From Hymenolepis diminuta (Eukaryota; Platyhelminthes; Cestoda; Cyclophyllidea; Hymenolepididae): DNA of 64,000 nucleotides. Each line of letters opens with the position of its first letter. Position 1 is the stretch's first letter. Of this stretch, positions 62,180-64,000 are shown piece after piece. The stretch covers positions 3,005,927 to 3,069,926 of the forward strand of contig CAADRB010000006.1 in the NCBI GenBank assembly GCA_900708905.1, given 5' to 3'. Both the position numbers and the translations under genes were made by a program. The notes below the pieces were generated by a model, which made no database searches, was not told the DNA's origin, and was given only the letters and a program-made list of their open reading frames with translations.

Positions 62180-64000
62180 CTGTAAAAGTGAGTAACAATG
62201 GAATATGCCAATGAAATTTATATTGCTACCAATCGATCAAATAGGTCACCTGTTGAATGGATTTCTGCAGGGATTTTAATTTAAATATTAGCAAATAGCT
62301 TCTATCATTTTGCTAATAAATGAGTCATAACAACGCATGAATATCTTTCACGATAAATCCGATCAAAGGGCATAGGGCCTGAAATAGAGATGAATGAAAT
62401 GAACGATATATAACGGAGAGTGGCTAAGATTTGCATATGATATGGTTGGGAAGACTCGAGAGTACATCTGCGTTTAACAGTTAGGCAAAGTAAATGAAAA
62501 TGGGTAACCGGAGTGCGTCATGAGTTGTGATTTTCCTACTTCAAACTTTTATTCTTAAATTATGAAAAATATGCTAGCGTGACTTGCGAAGCAAAAGGAC
62601 GACTGGTTTGTGATGTAGGATTTAGAATCTGAGCTAAGTATCTGAATCTAGGTTATTTTAATAGCATTGAAAAGTTCTAATTGGAAATGGTAATTGAAGT
62701 ATATTGAAAATTACATATAAACCTCTTAAGACCCCAAAGAGAACAAGTCTGGTCCCGATCATATCGTATTAAACTGTGTCAAATGCAGCTGCTTAGATAG
62801 AAAAACTAGATAAACATTTGAGGAGTTTATTATGTGGTACGATATTAATGCCACAGTAACTTCGACGTGATTGGAATTAACTCTCAACAGTGATATTCAG
62901 ATCTTTAATAGCTCAAAAAATGCTCCCAATTAGTTATACACGATGAAGTCCGGAAGTTAAGTTATTATAGAAGTGCATGTCCAGATCAATGCAAAAGTCG
63001 CCAAAAAATAGCATGCAATACTCAAGTTAACATATTCTATAATGGATTTATGGAACTTCAGATAACCGACAATCAACAAATCGATCTTTAAAGTTAAACT
63101 CATGTTATATTTTTTATGTTACCTTCTCATAAAATAAGTTCGTTAGCCATTCGTTAACGTAATTAATATTTTATATTTAAATTTAATTTTTCAGTGACCT
63201 TGAAACTTATCTACTTGGAAATTAATTTATATTTTTCGAACTGTAGAACAACAAAGTGCAGTACGCACCTTTATTGGCGTTGCATAATGTTTTATTCAAA
63301 GCATACTTTGGAGTGCATTGTAAAATGACCACTTTTACTCATTAATTCGGAGTTCAATCTATTCACTGGAAGAAAGGATAACTATTTTCAGTAATAAACA
63401 GCAGCCCCTCCGTAAATGCATTCTTTATTAGCAGTTTAGAAAAATATAGATGAATGAATTGAGTTACGAAAAGTCATTTCCTCAACAGACTTCGCCATTC
63501 TGCCATTTTTGCTGCTTTTTCATTCCTTTATTTCACTGAAATCCAGTCAATGGAACTACAAGTCTGATCAAGGTAGGCTTAAATATATTTTCTTACAAAA
63601 GTAATGACCTTCTTAATACCAAACAGTTAAAAAACAGCATTCTAATTCGGAATAACAGGTGTTTAGCGGAGCGCAGAAGAGATATTTAATCACCATCTGT
63701 AGTAAGATAGAAGGAAAGAGGTTAGTCAGAAACTCAAAGTTGGAATAAGTGAAGAGGAGGTAGCAATAGATAACTAAATTGCGATTCCCTGAGTAGATTT
63801 GACCTTTATGTCTGCTAATTAGGACAGAGCAGACTTGAATCAACATATTTGTCCGATAAAAATGTTTTGTTTCCACTAAATATTGATATTTTTTAACGTC
63901 ACACTTTCAGAAGGAAGTATTTGTTCAAAACAGCAGGTGGATAATAGATAATAATATTAAATAATTAATAACATTTATAAGACATGGTTGCAAAAAGTAA
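62180..64000. other. TRPC upstream intron, no exon found
   Basis: Sequence 5' of the first TRPC exon in the window. I looked for ankyrin-repeat exons on minus and found none. The 87-codon ORF at 63613-63876 has no ankyrin pattern. Confidence 0.5.

Overview
This is a stretch of an AT-rich eukaryotic (animal) nuclear genome. Exons are short, introns follow GT-AG, and non-LTR and LTR retrotransposon remnants are present. The organism is most likely a parasitic flatworm. The evidence is the 31-61 nt introns in one gene beside multi-kilobase introns in another, a Ty3/gypsy Gag-protease type resembling flatworm elements, and a TRPC channel of invertebrate type. I cannot fix the genus or decide between cestode and trematode. 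All recognisable genes lie on the minus strand.

Layout from low to high coordinates. (1) 1321-1877: a complete four-exon LSM1 gene (143 aa), a subunit of the cytoplasmic LSM1-7 mRNA-decay ring. (2) 3826-4994: part of a WD40-repeat gene. Its exons splice in consistent phase, but it carries one or two in-frame TAA codons and a frameshift at an A7 run, so it is probably an unprocessed pseudogene. (3) 7881-9341: an intact 486-codon ORF made of two Gag-capsid/retropepsin units in tandem, offset by exactly 208 residues, with no zinc knuckle and no RT/RNase H/integrase. (4) About 10.15-12.5 kb, plus strand: a decayed non-LTR retrotransposon (endonuclease and reverse transcriptase fragments). (5) 14314-62179: the 3' eleven exons (920 codons) of a TRPC-family cation channel, closest to TRPC1/4/5, with introns up to 10.5 kb. 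The ankyrin-repeat N-terminus must lie beyond base 64000.

The TRPC introns hold a second decayed non-LTR element (about 18.1-18.96 kb, minus), several families of old dispersed repeats (one looks like a tRNA-derived SINE), polypurine/polypyrimidine tracts and small AT palindromes. I saw no further protein gene in them.

The genes are functionally unrelated (mRNA decay, WD40 scaffold, retroelement-derived protease, calcium-permeable channel) and there is no operon logic. The most unusual object is the tandem Gag-protease ORF. It places two retropepsin half-sites (DSG at residues 189-191 and 397-399) in one chain and could form an intramolecular, pepsin-like pseudodimer. All splice models were made by eye from splice consensus, phase agreement and remembered family sequences. 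No database search was run.
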